The notes under the pieces: model-generated
Databases searched by the model: none
What the model was told of the DNA's origin: nothing
The model's input: only the letters and a program-made list of their open reading frames with translations
From: Thermogemmata fonticola
GTDB lineage: Bacteria; Planctomycetota; Planctomycetia; Gemmatales; Gemmataceae
Assembly: GCF_013694095.1 (NCBI RefSeq)
Contig: NZ_JACEFB010000013.1
Coordinates: 61,288 to 125,287 of the forward strand
Direction of reading: 5' to 3'
Length of the DNA stretch: 64,000 bases
Shown here: positions 10,002 to 19,203 of the stretch, in pieces
How the letters are laid out: every line of letters starts with the position of its first letter
Position numbering within the stretch: the stretch's first letter is position 1
Position numbers and translations under genes: made by a program

Positions 10002-10045
10002 CACTTCCACCGCCAATCAACAATTGACACTTCCACCGCTAGTCG
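9994..10045. repeat. 26-nt tandem repeat, two near-identical copies
   Basis: Two consecutive 26-base units start at 9994 and 10020 with the shared core acaattgacacttccaccgc, followed by a degenerate partial copy. The first unit overlaps the stop codon of the small Cys-rich gene. A second spaced pair (ccctggtc..tcgcttct) occurs at 10105 and 10148. Confidence 0.8.
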
Positions 10046-10240
10046 ACGCTTCCACTGTACTGTTCAGGCCGCCTCGAAGAAGAGATTGAGACAGGAAGGC
10101 CACACCCTGGTCCGTCGCTTCTCTCCGTCAGAGGGCTCCAAACCACGCCCTGGTCTATCGCTTCTTTTGGTCAAGGGATGCCAGACAAGGGGACGCAGGC
10201 TGTCATGACGTCGATGGAATCTCCCCCGCGGCTGGCCGAA

Positions 10241-10813
10241 TCAGCGCCGAGATGTTCGTCTCTCACTCTGCTTGACCCTCGGCGTTGGGGTGGAGGCACG
10301 AGAGCTACGCGGATGGGGATGGGGATGGGCGTGGGCATGCGGCGAAGGGGGATGAGTGTGAGCCTGCTCCGGCGGTGATGCCGTACTCGCCACCTCCGTG
10401 GGCGGCTGAGCCGTTTCCGCTAGAGTCAGTTCGCCCCGGTGGACGCCTTTGAGACCCCGCAAAGACTCCGCCAAGCGTACCAACTCCCGCCCGCGGCCTC
10501 GCAGCACCAGCACTTCAAGGCAGCGATCCTGGTCCATATGCACGTGCATCGTGGCGATCACCTGCTCGGCATGTTCATGCTGCAACGTTAGCAGCTTCTC
10601 GACCAGGTGGGGCCGATGGTGTTCGTACACCAACGTCAGCGTGGCTAATACCGGCGCTTGATCGGCGGCGAAACTCTTGCGCGTCAGGGATTCCAGGAGC
10701 AATTGGCGAATGGCTTCGCTCCGTGTCGCAAAAGCGCCGGCACGAACGTACTGATCGAAGGCGCGGAGCAACTCCGCTTCCAGGGACACGGAAAAACGTG
10801 CCAGTTCGGACAT
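10241..10813 (-). CDS. nikR: NikR-type nickel-responsive regulator with His-rich tail
   Basis: This 190-residue DNA-binding regulator has an N-terminal ribbon-helix-helix (RFSVSLEAELLRAFDQYV, RSEAIRQLLL) and an ACT-like metal-binding domain. The four high-affinity nickel ligands known in E. coli NikR (His76, His87, His89, Cys95) have clear counterparts: His79 (LQHEH), His90 and His92 (TMHVHMDQD) and Cys98 (DRCLE). The protein is about 50 residues longer than usual. The extra C-terminus is a His/Pro tail (HTHPPSPHAHAHPHPHP) that could bind metal. A GGAGGGG ribosome site precedes the start at 10813. No nickel transporter or urease/hydrogenase gene is next to it, so its targets lie elsewhere. 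Confidence 0.93.
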   Translation of the reverse strand: MSELARFSVSLEAELLRAFDQYVRAGAFATRSEAIRQLLLESLTRKSFAADQAPVLATLTLVYEHHRPHLVEKLLTLQHEHAEQVIATMHVHMDQDRCLEVLVLRGRGRELVRLAESLRGLKGVHRGELTLAETAQPPTEVASTASPPEQAHTHPPSPHAHAHPHPHPRSSRASTPTPRVKQSERRTSRR

Positions 10814-11147
10814 GGATGCTTCCCCTCCCGCATCTTCGACGATGCCTTATTTCCTTTCCCGTTGGACCCCAAGCCCGTAGGAACGTCCTGCCCCTTCCTT
10901 CCAGACTGTCGAAAGAATCGTGTGGTGTCAGCCATTGTAGCTTCTGTCCTATTGCAGGGCGGTTCGTTTGGGGAAGTGGTGGGATTTTTCTAGACAGCCC
11001 GGATGTCCGGCAGTATTACAATTTTCAGGTTTTTCACACTCGCGGAGACCGCGCCATATTCCCTCTTGCCCGTGGGGGAGAGACAACGCGAATCGCGCGG
11101 CCAGCGGGGACTGTTCCACAGAAAGCGGAGAAAAAGGAGACCAAGCT
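10814..11147. other. divergent promoter region, nikR / DUF1559 gene
   Basis: This non-coding spacer separates nikR (minus) from the DUF1559 gene (plus). I found no NikR-type dyad (GTATGA-N16-TCATAC) by eye. The AAAAAGGAGA ribosome site of the plus gene lies at its right end. Confidence 0.4.
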
Positions 11148-12173
11148 ATGCCGAAGAGACAGGGACGCGGTGTGTGCTGCCGCTGGGCTACACCGACGAG
11201 AAGCGGATTCACCCTGATCGAACTGCTCGTGGTAATTGCCATCATTGCAATCCTCATCGGCCTGCTGCTCCCCGCAGTGCAGAAAGTGCGGGATGCCGCC
11301 GCTCGGATCAAGTGTCAGAACAATCTCAAGCAGATCGGCTTGGCCTTGCACAACTACGAGTGTGCCCGGCAAGCCTTCCCGTCGGCCTACTTGATCCAGC
11401 AATGGCCGGGAGAGGGGGGCACCGTGCCGCCGGGCCACTTCCGCTGGTCCGCCCTCGCCCAACTGACGCCGTACCTGGAGCAGACGAACGTATATAACGC
11501 CCTGGATTTGACGGTGCCGCTGTTTGGCGGTCCCTTGTCCAATCCGCCTTACAGTGTGTTTCCCCAGAATCGGGCAGCGGTGGCGGCGATTGTGCCGACG
11601 TTTCTTTGCCCCAGCGATCCGGCCAATGTGCCCGTGGTGCAGGGCCGGGGACCGTCGAATTACGTGGCTTGCGCGGGCAGCGTGCCGGATGCCACCGTAG
11701 GGGACGGCATCTTCTACGCCAACTCCAAGGTGAAGCCGACGGATGTCCGGGATGGCCTAAGCAACACGGCGGCGTTCTCCGAGTCGTCCCTCGGACCGGG
11801 CGGTGCGGATGTGACCTCCGCCACCCCGCCGGATTATCGCACCTGGTACCGCATGCTAGGGACCGCGGACACCTACTCCGATGCCGCCTGTTCCAGTGCC
11901 GGACCCTGGCGCCCGACGCGCAATTCCACCTGGGCCGACGGCGCGCTTCCCACTGGCTTGTACAACCACATCTTGCCGCCCAACAGCACCATCCCGGACT
12001 GCATCCGTCACAGCAATCCCGGCCGTAAAGCGGCGCGGAGCTTTCACGCCAACGGCGTCAATCTGCTCCTTGGTGACGGCAGCGTTCGCTTCGTGACCAA
12101 CTCCATCAGCCTGCCCACCTGGATGGCCGTCGCAACCCGTGCCGGAGGGGAAGTCATCAGCAACGATTGGTAG
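11148..12173 (+). CDS. DUF1559 pseudopilin-like protein
   Basis: This 341-residue protein belongs to the DUF1559 family, greatly expanded in planctomycetes. A basic leader is followed by the type IV pilin-like prepilin motif and hydrophobic helix ([19 protein letters not shown], residues 20-38), where a prepilin peptidase would cut after Gly. After this comes the family hallmark [19 protein letters not shown], and near the end the H-x-G-D-G signature ([15 protein letters not shown]). I chose the ATG at 11148, because AAGGAG sits seven bases upstream; the frame is open further upstream, but that part has no resemblance to the family. It is probably exported and assembled by a type II secretion or type IV pilus-like machine. 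The specific role is unknown, and the gene stands alone. Confidence 0.93.
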   Translation: MPKRQGRGVCCRWATPTRSGFTLIELLVVIAIIAILIGLLLPAVQKVRDAAARIKCQNNLKQIGLALHNYECARQAFPSAYLIQQWPGEGGTVPPGHFRWSALAQLTPYLEQTNVYNALDLTVPLFGGPLSNPPYSVFPQNRAAVAAIVPTFLCPSDPANVPVVQGRGPSNYVACAGSVPDATVGDGIFYANSKVKPTDVRDGLSNTAAFSESSLGPGGADVTSATPPDYRTWYRMLGTADTYSDAACSSAGPWRPTRNSTWADGALPTGLYNHILPPNSTIPDCIRHSNPGRKAARSFHANGVNLLLGDGSVRFVTNSISLPTWMAVATRAGGEVISNDW

Positions 12174-12654
12174 GGGGAGCCGCCTCCTGACTCACAACCC
12201 TTTCCTGCCTGGTCCCTTCCGCCGCCTGGGCCATGTCCCCCCGCTGCTTGGACCAGCAGCCGCCTGTCCCTTATCGAGCGGCCTCTTGACAATCCGACGA
12301 GATTAGAACATCTGAACACACTCGGCCTTGGCCATCCAACTGCCCCTCCGCAGCGGGGCGGAGGAGGGGGCCGGATTGCCCTCCCTCTCTCCTTTTCTCC
12401 TATCCCGCCCGCCCCAGCCTCATCTCCGTCCTGGCTGTCGCCAGGTCCTGACATTTCCACCTGCTGGTGGCCGTGCCGCTTTGCCGGGGAGGAGGGCTGT
12501 CCCACCCCTGATTCAGCTCCACCGCTTGGCGGATTCCACGCTGGAGCGACTTTTCGGAGGCCGGCAGAGATTGCGGCATCCCCGATCGGGACAGGGCCTG
12601 GAAGCGGCTTTTCTCTCGCGCTGACGGTGGGAATTGCCAGAAAGGCATGTCCAC
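12174..12654. other. intergenic stretch before tRNA-Leu
   Basis: This stretch is GC- and pyrimidine-rich. I see no convincing gene or RNA in it. Confidence 0.4.
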
Positions 12655-12739
12655 TGGGTGAGGCGGGACTCGAACCCGCACGCCCTTGTGGGGCAAGGGA
12701 TTTTAAGTCCCTTGTGTCTTCCGATTCCACCACTCACCC
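12655..12739 (-). tRNA. tRNA-Leu (anticodon UAA)
   Basis: The minus strand folds as a class II tRNA of 85 nt without an encoded CCA. The acceptor stem is GGGTGAG/CTCACCC. The anticodon arm is AGGGA-CTTAAAA-TCCCT, giving anticodon TAA. There is a long variable arm (GCCC-CACAA-GGGC) and a T arm GCGGG-TTCGAGT-CCCGC. The long variable arm and anticodon identify tRNA-Leu(UAA). There is no intron, unlike the group I intron in some bacterial tRNA-Leu(UAA) genes. Confidence 0.96.
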
Positions 12740-13281
12740 TGGCTGGTTCGTCTCTGGACCATTTTACGCCGATTCCGTTCCGGTGCCACCTCCCGTGTCC
12801 CGCTGAGGGGGTATCCCTCTTGGGGCCGTCCCGCGGAGAGGAGTGTCCGCCTGCCCTCTTGCGCTTCCCTAGTCCTATTTCTCCAAGGCTTTCAAAAGAG
12901 CAACCCATCATAGGGCCTCAAGGTGAAAAAGCAGGCGGCAAGTGATCGCGGCGGTGGTGAAATTGGGCACGAACCTGAAAGGGAATCCCAGCGATCCGAG
13001 GAGGTGGGAGACATAATGTTGGCCCTTGAGGAGATGGCTCTGAGGAAGGATAGATTTGCGGACACAGGGTGAATCTGATTCCACAAAGGTCCAGGGAGAG
13101 GGAGTGAGATATGAAGCGTGCATATGAGGTCCACACCGGCAGCGGTGGCAGGGTGGACGTGGGAATGGTGTAGTCATCTATTCGGCTTGGCAGAAGGGGA
13201 GAGTATAGAAAAGAGAGCCACCGCCCTGATAAAAGCTATCACGGCGGTGGGTATACGGATTACGTTGAAGGGCAAGAGGGA
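12740..13281. other. intergenic stretch, one hairpin
   Basis: No supported gene. The only clear element is the inverted repeat at 13219-13249, described separately. Several overlapping short frames on the minus strand have no family resemblance. Confidence 0.4.
13205..13249 (-). terminator. probable terminator of the 13282-13590 gene
   Basis: On the minus strand, about 30 bases after the stop at 13282, an inverted repeat (CACCGCC-c-TGATA, loop, TATCA-c-GGCGGTG; 12 pairs with one mismatch, 13219-13249) is followed by the T-rich run CTCTCTTTTC. This is the form of an intrinsic terminator. Confidence 0.55.
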
Positions 13282-13590
13282 TCAGGCGAGAACATCCACA
13301 AGCCGCTTGACCTGATCTGCTCCCAGGCGTTTGATCAGGTTGCGGACGGTTTCCAGGTCCTCGATTTGCGGTTGGCGCCGCCCGCCTCCGGATTGGCGCT
13401 TGATCTGGGATTTGTAGTTGCTGATGAGATTGGTGGGCAGTTCGTGGTGAAACTCGTTGAGGATGTATTCCTGCAATTCACCGGGTTTGGCATCCGGTCC
13501 TTTGGCTTGCATCGCCAGCCGCACCATTTGCATCTGGCTGATGCTGCGCTTCTCACCGCTCTCCGCCGACTTTTCTGACTTCTTGGCCAT
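13282..13590 (-). CDS. small basic conserved protein
   Basis: This 102-residue soluble protein is charged and Lys/Gln-rich. It starts MAKKSEKSAESGEKRSISQM, and the body (MVRLAMQAKGPDAKPGELQE, YILNEFHHELPTNLISNYKS) suggests a compact helical DNA-binding-type fold. Its last 25 residues (EDLETVRNLIKRLGADQVKR) look like another helix pair. The ATG at 13590 is preferred over 13605 because a GAGG motif is better spaced from it. No family name comes with certainty; similar short proteins are annotated hypothetical in planctomycetes. An intrinsic-type terminator follows, so it is probably monocistronic. Confidence 0.7.
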   Translation of the reverse strand: MAKKSEKSAESGEKRSISQMQMVRLAMQAKGPDAKPGELQEYILNEFHHELPTNLISNYKSQIKRQSGGGRRQPQIEDLETVRNLIKRLGADQVKRLVDVLA

Positions 13591-13814
13591 TGGAGCGTAC
13601 CTCACACAATACGGGTTAGAAAAACACAGATAGGGCTTCCGACCACGGGAACGGACTCCACAATACCAGTTCCCTTTACCTCTGTTATTCCTCTCGTCAG
13701 TATCATATATACCACATCCAGAGAAGTGGAAAGAGAAATTTCGATTTTTTTCATACCAAAGCCGATATGCAGATCGGTAAGGTCAGACGGCACGGAGGCG
13801 GGGGAAAATGGTAT

Positions 13815-14843
13815 TTAGGAGATCTCTCGGAAAATCTGGTCGATCAATCCTCCCTCGGCGAAGAACTGCTTCTGGATGTTATGCCAATCGCCCAGTTGAT
13901 GTTGGGGATCCACAGGACGGAGAAGTTGCATAGGGGTAAAGCGTGGGTCTTCAGTCCAATGAACGGGGCGGAGATATTGCTCGGCGATGATGTTTTGTGC
14001 CACCGGTGAATAGAGGAAGCGGATGTAGTTGTGGGCGAGTTCCTCCGCGCCGGCTTGCCGGGCGTTGGCGTGGACCACGGCCACAGGGGGTTCGGCCTGG
14101 ACGCTCAAGGGGGGATGGACGATTTCGACCCGGCCGCGGAGTTCGCGTTGTTGCAGATAGGCCTCGTTTTCCCAAGTGAGCAGAACGTCCCCGATGCCCT
14201 TGCGTGCGAAGGTCAGGGCGGCCCCGCGTGCTCCGCTGTCTAGCACAGGCACTTTGCGCAGCAAGCGGGTGAGGAAGTCTTTCGCCTCTGGGAAGCTCCC
14301 CCCACGAGCGGTCACGCTCAGCCAGGCGGCCAGCATGTTCAGGCGGGCGCCGCCGCTGGTTTTCGGATTGGCCGTCACGATGCGGAGCTGATCCTGGAGC
14401 AAATCCGGCCAATCGCGAATGTTCCAGGGGTTCCCCTGCCGCACGACAAAGACAACCGTGGAGATATACGGCAATGAACGATGCGGAAATTGAGACTCCC
14501 ACGAAGGTTCTATCAGACCTTTGCGCACAATGGTGTCGATATCCAGCCACAAGGCCAGGGATACGACGTGAGCAGGGAGGCCATCGAGGACTGCCCGGGC
14601 TTGAGCGCCGGAGCCGCCATGGGACATTTTGATGCGCACCGGCTCTTGGCCCTGTTGCTGCCGATGTTCTGCGAAGGCCTGGTTAATTTTGCGGTACAAC
14701 TCCCGCGTCGCATCGAAGGAGGCATGGAGCAGTTCCGCCCCTCGACCCCGGCCGGAGCAGCCGCCTCCGAGTGTCAAGGCACCCGCCGCCAGGGTGTGGA
14801 AGAAACCCCGCCGCGTCACGCATCGAGAAGTCCATAGCTTCAT
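13815..14843 (-). CDS. sulfate-type ABC transporter substrate-binding lipoprotein
   Basis: This 342-residue periplasmic binding protein resembles the sulfate/thiosulfate-binding family (Sbp/CysP). It has a twin-Arg-like basic leader (CVTRRGFFHTLAAGALTLGG) ending in a lipobox-like GGGC. Family motifs include NASFD-like HASFDATRELYRKIN, KMSHGGSGAQARAVLDGL, GDVLLTWENEAY and HNYIRFLYSPVAQNIIAEQY. The ATG at 14843 gives the more normal leader, while 14861 is possible; the ribosome site is weak for both. No CysT, CysW or CysA partner is adjacent on either strand, so the transporter it serves must be encoded elsewhere. The anion specificity is inferred from the family only. Confidence 0.85.
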   Translation of the reverse strand: MKLWTSRCVTRRGFFHTLAAGALTLGGGCSGRGRGAELLHASFDATRELYRKINQAFAEHRQQQGQEPVRIKMSHGGSGAQARAVLDGLPAHVVSLALWLDIDTIVRKGLIEPSWESQFPHRSLPYISTVVFVVRQGNPWNIRDWPDLLQDQLRIVTANPKTSGGARLNMLAAWLSVTARGGSFPEAKDFLTRLLRKVPVLDSGARGAALTFARKGIGDVLLTWENEAYLQQRELRGRVEIVHPPLSVQAEPPVAVVHANARQAGAEELAHNYIRFLYSPVAQNIIAEQYLRPVHWTEDPRFTPMQLLRPVDPQHQLGDWHNIQKQFFAEGGLIDQIFREIS

Positions 14844-15091
14844 ATATTTCACTCTAGTCATCCCCGCACATGTTGGCGATGGATCGATTCTTGATCTTAT
14901 GTAGAAAGCGATTGCAAAAACTTACCATCATTCGCCTCTCATCCCTTCCATTTTGGCCAAGTGCCGCGGGGGGGCCGCCTGCCGCGGGGTCTTGTGGCGC
15001 CGTTGGCGCGAAAGGAACCGAGCGGGGGGAAGGGCATCGGTTTGGGGTCCGTTGGGGTGTGCCGTTCTGGAGGATGCATTGTGGAGGCTGG

Positions 15092-15766
15092 TCAGGAGGG
15101 CGGTTTTTTCAGGGCGTGGATGTGGGGCAAGTCTTCAAGAGATTTCAGGCCAAAAAGTTGGAGGAACCGGCGGGTGGTACCGTAGAGTTGGGGCCGGCCG
15201 AGGGAATCTTGCCGCCCGACGACCTGGACCAATCCCTTTTCCAGAAGGACGCGCAAAGGTTCGACGGCTTGGGTGCCACGGATTTTTTCGATTTCGGCTC
15301 GCGTGATCGGCTGTTTGTAAGCGATGAGGGCGAGGGTCTCCCAGGCGGCGGGGCCGAGGTGCAAGTCACGGCCCGTGTGTCGGAGGCGGGCCAGCCAGGG
15401 ATGATAAACGGCGCGGGTGAGTAACTGATATCCCCCGGCCACTTCGGCGATTTGGAACGCTGTCTGGTCGGCGTCGTAAAGCTGCTCCAGACGTGCGAGC
15501 AGTTGTGCCGTGGCGGCGGTGTCCGGAAGCAAGGCGGCTTCGGTGAGCCGCTTGAGACTCAGAGGTTCGTCGGCGAGCAAAAGCACCGCCTCCAGGCGGG
15601 CCAAGAGGGGATCGCGGGCCAGGGGATCATCCGCGGCAGCCGGTGCTCGAAGGCGGGTCCGCAGCCATGGCCCACGATTGGGCAGATCGGCAGGGCGCAC
15701 ATGTGCCGGACGGCGGGTTGCTACTCCCCACCGGCGGCTCGTCCCCAAAGCAAGCCGATGGACCAT
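15092..15766 (-). CDS. scpB: segregation and condensation protein ScpB
   Basis: This 224-residue protein is the kleisin-associated subunit of the SMC-ScpAB condensin. The conserved region begins around residue 52 (LARLEAVLLLADEPLSLKRL) and includes two winged-helix units with the family motif ALIAYKQPITRAEIEKIRGT followed by LRVLLEKGLVQVVGRQDSLG and a final LYGTTRRFLQLFGLKSLEDL. The first 45 residues are basic and poorly conserved in type, so translation may start later than 15766. No scpA or smc gene is adjacent. Confidence 0.93.
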   Translation of the reverse strand: MVHRLALGTSRRWGVATRRPAHVRPADLPNRGPWLRTRLRAPAAADDPLARDPLLARLEAVLLLADEPLSLKRLTEAALLPDTAATAQLLARLEQLYDADQTAFQIAEVAGGYQLLTRAVYHPWLARLRHTGRDLHLGPAAWETLALIAYKQPITRAEIEKIRGTQAVEPLRVLLEKGLVQVVGRQDSLGRPQLYGTTRRFLQLFGLKSLEDLPHIHALKKPPS

Positions 15767-15903
15767 GCTCCGTTCCTCACTGCTGGGAGCTTCGGCGGTT
15801 CCTCAACGCCTGGATGCCATCGCTGGGAGATTCTCTACATATCTGATAAAAGGCGCTCTGTCGAGGGGAAGGGGAACGCCTGGCAGAACGAAAGGGGCAA
15901 GCT

Positions 15904-17124
15904 GTGCTGGAGTTCTGGTCCGGGTATTTGGACAAGCCGTGGAATGTGCTGGCCGCCGCTGGGACCGCCGCGGCACTGCTGTTTGGCTTTGTCGGTTTGT
16001 CGGCCTTTTTAGCGATCTGGGCCGAGCGCAAAGTGTCCGGGCGCATTCAGGATCGGCTGGGACCCTCGCGGGTGGGACCCTTTGGCTTGTTGCAATCGCT
16101 GGCGGATGCGATCAAGCTGCTGGCCAAGGAAGACCACGCTCCGGCGGGGGCGGACCGTTTCCTCTTCCGCCTGGCCCCCTATCTGGCTTTTTGTGCCAGC
16201 TTTACGGGGTTTCTCGCCTTGCCCTTCGGGTATGGCCTGGTGGGCTGGGAGCTGTCCGTGGCGGTCTTCTTCATGCTGGCGGTGCTGTCCAGCGAAGTGT
16301 TTGGAGTGGTCCTGGCGGGATACGCTTCGGGCAGCAAGTGGTCCCTCTTTGGCGGAGTGCGGGAAGCCGCCCAGGTGGTCAGTTATGAGGTACCGCGCTC
16401 CTTGTGCGTGGTCATTCCCATATGCCTGGCTGGAACGTTGGACCTGCATCAGATCGCCCGCCAGCAAACGGGGGGATTCTGGGAATGGAACATCTTTCAC
16501 GATCCGTTCACCTATCTCGCCTTTTTCGTGTTTTTCATCACGGCGACGGCCAGTTGCAAGCGTGCACCCTTCGATTTGGCGGAAGCCGAGAGCGAACTCG
16601 TGGCCGGTTTCCACACCGAGTATAGCGGTTTTCGCTGGTCGATCTTTTTCCTAGCGGAATACGGGAGCATGTTCGCGGTCAGCGGCTTGGCGGCGCATCT
16701 GTACCTGGGCGGTTGGCACAGCGGGTTGCTCCCTTGGGAACCGGCGGAAACTTGGGGGCCGCTCTGGGGGAACCTGCTCAACGTCGGCGTGTTCGTGGCC
16801 AAATGCTGGCTTTTGGTCCTCGTGATGATGTGGCTGCGCTGGACTTTGCCGCGGCTGCGCATCGACCAGGTCATGGAGACCTGCCTGTTCTACCTGCTGC
16901 CGATCAGTTGCGTGCTTATGGCAGGTGTGTGCCTCTGGCAACTAGCGGTGCCGGCGGAGTGGGGCCGGTGGGTCCGCTACCTTCTCGCCGGTCTGACGGC
17001 TCTAGGCTTACTCACGCTTCTGATCAGCGTCCTACGTCCCTTGCCGCAGAATGCCCGCCGGGGCGAGCTTCCCGGCGCCTGGAAGGGGCAACCATTATCC
17101 GCTTTGCCCCTGGGACGCTCCTGA
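15904..17124 (+). CDS. nuoH: NADH-quinone oxidoreductase subunit H
   Basis: This 406-residue integral membrane protein is the NuoH/ND1 subunit of respiratory complex I, which forms part of the quinone-binding channel and proton path. Diagnostic segments are AERKVSGRIQDRLGPSRVGP near the N-terminus, DAIKLLAKED, and EAESELVAGFHTEYSGFRWS in the middle. Eight or so hydrophobic helices are visible. Translation most likely starts at a GTG at 15904, with AAAGGGG about seven bases upstream. Length fits the family plus a short C-terminal tail. Unusually, no other nuo gene flanks it; scpB lies on one side and a convergent GYF_2 gene on the other. Confidence 0.96.
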   Translation: MLEFWSGYLDKPWNVLAAAGTAAALLFGFVGLSAFLAIWAERKVSGRIQDRLGPSRVGPFGLLQSLADAIKLLAKEDHAPAGADRFLFRLAPYLAFCASFTGFLALPFGYGLVGWELSVAVFFMLAVLSSEVFGVVLAGYASGSKWSLFGGVREAAQVVSYEVPRSLCVVIPICLAGTLDLHQIARQQTGGFWEWNIFHDPFTYLAFFVFFITATASCKRAPFDLAEAESELVAGFHTEYSGFRWSIFFLAEYGSMFAVSGLAAHLYLGGWHSGLLPWEPAETWGPLWGNLLNVGVFVAKCWLLVLVMMWLRWTLPRLRIDQVMETCLFYLLPISCVLMAGVCLWQLAVPAEWGRWVRYLLAGLTALGLLTLLISVLRPLPQNARRGELPGAWKGQPLSALPLGRS

Positions 17125-17174
17125 ATCGGGCCCAAGGAGCGAGAGCATTTCCACTGGGGAAATGTGCCGGGCGG

Positions 17175-17208
17175 GCTGGCTTCCTGTCCCAGCTGGCTTC
17201 CTGTCCCA
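17175..17208. repeat. perfect 17-nt tandem duplication
   Basis: The unit gctggcttcctgtccca occurs twice in direct succession in the spacer between the convergent nuoH and GYF_2 genes. Confidence 0.9.
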
Positions 17209-17341
17209 AAAGAAGAGGATTCTTTCCGGAATTCCTGGAGGGGAATGGGATTGCTGGAGAAAAATGGTTCATCTGAGAGAAGCGGTTACTCTTGGCAGGG
17301 AACGGCAAGCCTTGGAGTGGTGTTGGGCTTTGGGGTGTTAC

Positions 17342-18955
17342 TCAGGTGGTCTCTGACGCGGGCAGATCGGGTAACTCCGCCGGTTCCTCGGACTTCTCGC
17401 GAGGCGGTTCCGCTGGAGCTGCTGGGGCCGGGGAAGGGGGAGGCGGTGCGAGAGTTTTCTCCACGCTGGAGGGAATGGCGACGCCCAGCAGCGGGGCCAA
17501 GGCCAGCATTTGCAGATCGAAGTCCCGCGCATCCGGCCGCAGGCGGAACAACCGCTCTTGATACCAATGGCTGTGCTGCACCTGGAGCACCACATCGGCA
17601 AAAAGCACACTAAAAAAGAGCAGTCGGCCGACATACTCCATCCACATCGCATGGATTTGCATGTTCCACACCTGGACCAGAGAATGGCGCTCGTCGAAGC
17701 CGAGCAAATGCTGCTCCCCAATTTTCGTGGTGAACAGATAGATGATCAGCAGGACTACGCCGACCAGGGTGAGCGTCAGCACAATGCGCTGCAAGCGGAT
17801 GAGCTGCTCGACATCCTCCCGGTACGCTAAGGGTTGGACCAACAAGCGATATTGGGCCAGGTAAACGATCGGAGCGCCGATCCACAAGATCAAGCTGATA
17901 AGCAGCAGAGCATTGCCGATGGCGTGGTAGATCAACACGAGGGTGGCCCAGGTCAACAGCACGAAAAGGGGAATGCTGGCAACCATTCCCCAGCCCGGTA
18001 CGGTAGCCGCCGGATAGAACATTTTGATCCGCCAGCAGCCGCGACTGAGCGCCGGTAACAAGGACAGCACCAGGGGCATGATCGTCATGTAAAACTGCAA
18101 GCCCAAGATCAGGTTGAGGACCATGCGCTGGGCTTGGACTTCCGCTACGGTCGTCTGTGGTGTCTGGGGGATGGCAATGAGCCATTCCGCGGGACTAAAA
18201 ACCAGAATCAGCGGGATGCCGAGGGCCAAGCCGCCGCCCCAAACCACATAGCGGAACGACTGGCGGTACTGATGGAACAGGTAGGCAGCACTGGCGGCGC
18301 TGCCGGCCAGGATCAACGTGGCTAGGGGAATGAGAAATTGCACGGCCACGCCAAAGCTGGTCAGGTCTTCGCGCCCCTGTTTGTCATTAATCAAGTGAAG
18401 CAATTGCAACACGGCGGCCAATCCGGCAAAACTGGAGGCGATCCAAAGCGCCGCCTGCCGCCAGAGAGCGTAAGCCGCCGGACGGCCCTGCAACCCCGCT
18501 TGGGCCAATTGCGCCTGCTCCTGGGCCTGGGGGACCATCGATTCCGGATGGCCGGCGAAGAGCCGCTGCCAGTGAAGCAGCATGCGGCCCCAAAAGGCCT
18601 TGAACCAGGCGAAGGGGTCCGGCGGCGGGTAGGGGGAAGGAGCCTGCGGTACTCCGTAGGGAGGACCGTAAGCCGGTCCATAACCGCTAGGAGGAGGGGG
18701 AGCCATCCCCGGCATCGGCGGAGGAGCGGGCGCATAACCAGCCGGAGTGCCAGGCCAGGAGGTGATAACTCCCTGCGGCGGGAAATACGGCAGCAATTCC
18801 GCGACCTGCCCCGCTTCCACCCACTGGGGCATCCCTTGCCGCCAGACCAAATCCCACCGACTCAACCGGCCGGAAGCGATCTCGGCGCGAAGCTGCTCCA
18901 ACGTCACCGGCCCGATCTGCGTTCCCGCGCGGGCAAAATACCAAATCTCATTCAT
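17342..18955 (-). CDS. GYF_2-domain multi-spanning membrane protein
   Basis: This 537-residue protein starts with a GYF_2 (DUF4339) domain: IWYFARAGTQIGPVTLEQLR, followed by the typical GRLSRWDLVW and MPQWVEA segments (residues 4-50). A Pro/Gly/Tyr-rich linker (residues 60-115) leads to about nine hydrophobic helices (for example LILGLQFYMTIMPLVLSLLP and LFVLLTWATLVLIYHAIGNA). The C-terminus is a Pro/Ala-rich tail with acidic residues. GYF_2 domains are thought to bind Pro-rich peptides and are common on planctomycete and myxobacterial membrane proteins. The ribosome site at 18955 is weak. The function is unknown. Confidence 0.85.
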   Translation of the reverse strand: MNEIWYFARAGTQIGPVTLEQLRAEIASGRLSRWDLVWRQGMPQWVEAGQVAELLPYFPPQGVITSWPGTPAGYAPAPPPMPGMAPPPPSGYGPAYGPPYGVPQAPSPYPPPDPFAWFKAFWGRMLLHWQRLFAGHPESMVPQAQEQAQLAQAGLQGRPAAYALWRQAALWIASSFAGLAAVLQLLHLINDKQGREDLTSFGVAVQFLIPLATLILAGSAASAAYLFHQYRQSFRYVVWGGGLALGIPLILVFSPAEWLIAIPQTPQTTVAEVQAQRMVLNLILGLQFYMTIMPLVLSLLPALSRGCWRIKMFYPAATVPGWGMVASIPLFVLLTWATLVLIYHAIGNALLLISLILWIGAPIVYLAQYRLLVQPLAYREDVEQLIRLQRIVLTLTLVGVVLLIIYLFTTKIGEQHLLGFDERHSLVQVWNMQIHAMWMEYVGRLLFFSVLFADVVLQVQHSHWYQERLFRLRPDARDFDLQMLALAPLLGVAIPSSVEKTLAPPPPSPAPAAPAEPPREKSEEPAELPDLPASETT

Positions 18956-19203
18956 GGTCGTGCTGGGAGCTGGAAACCCCTTCCGCTGGCCGTTCCTGGG
19001 GACAAAGTTGCTATCAGATTAGTCCGCCTTCCGCCGCTTCGCAATATATCTCCCCCCAGCAAGCCTCGCAATCAGTAGAACTTTCGCCGCTTGGCAGCCG
19101 TTGCCCCAACAAACTCCACCCGGCAGGCGTGTTACTCTGCGGCAGAACAGACCCGTCTCGAAAGTGAAGGCGATCAATGGCTCTACGCCCCGATGGTGGA
19201 CCG

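Noticed and set aside
12913..13177. Overlapping minus-strand frames in the spacer after tRNA-Leu
   Set aside because: Three frames of the same stretch are open at once, none with a good start or family features, which is expected for non-coding sequence here.
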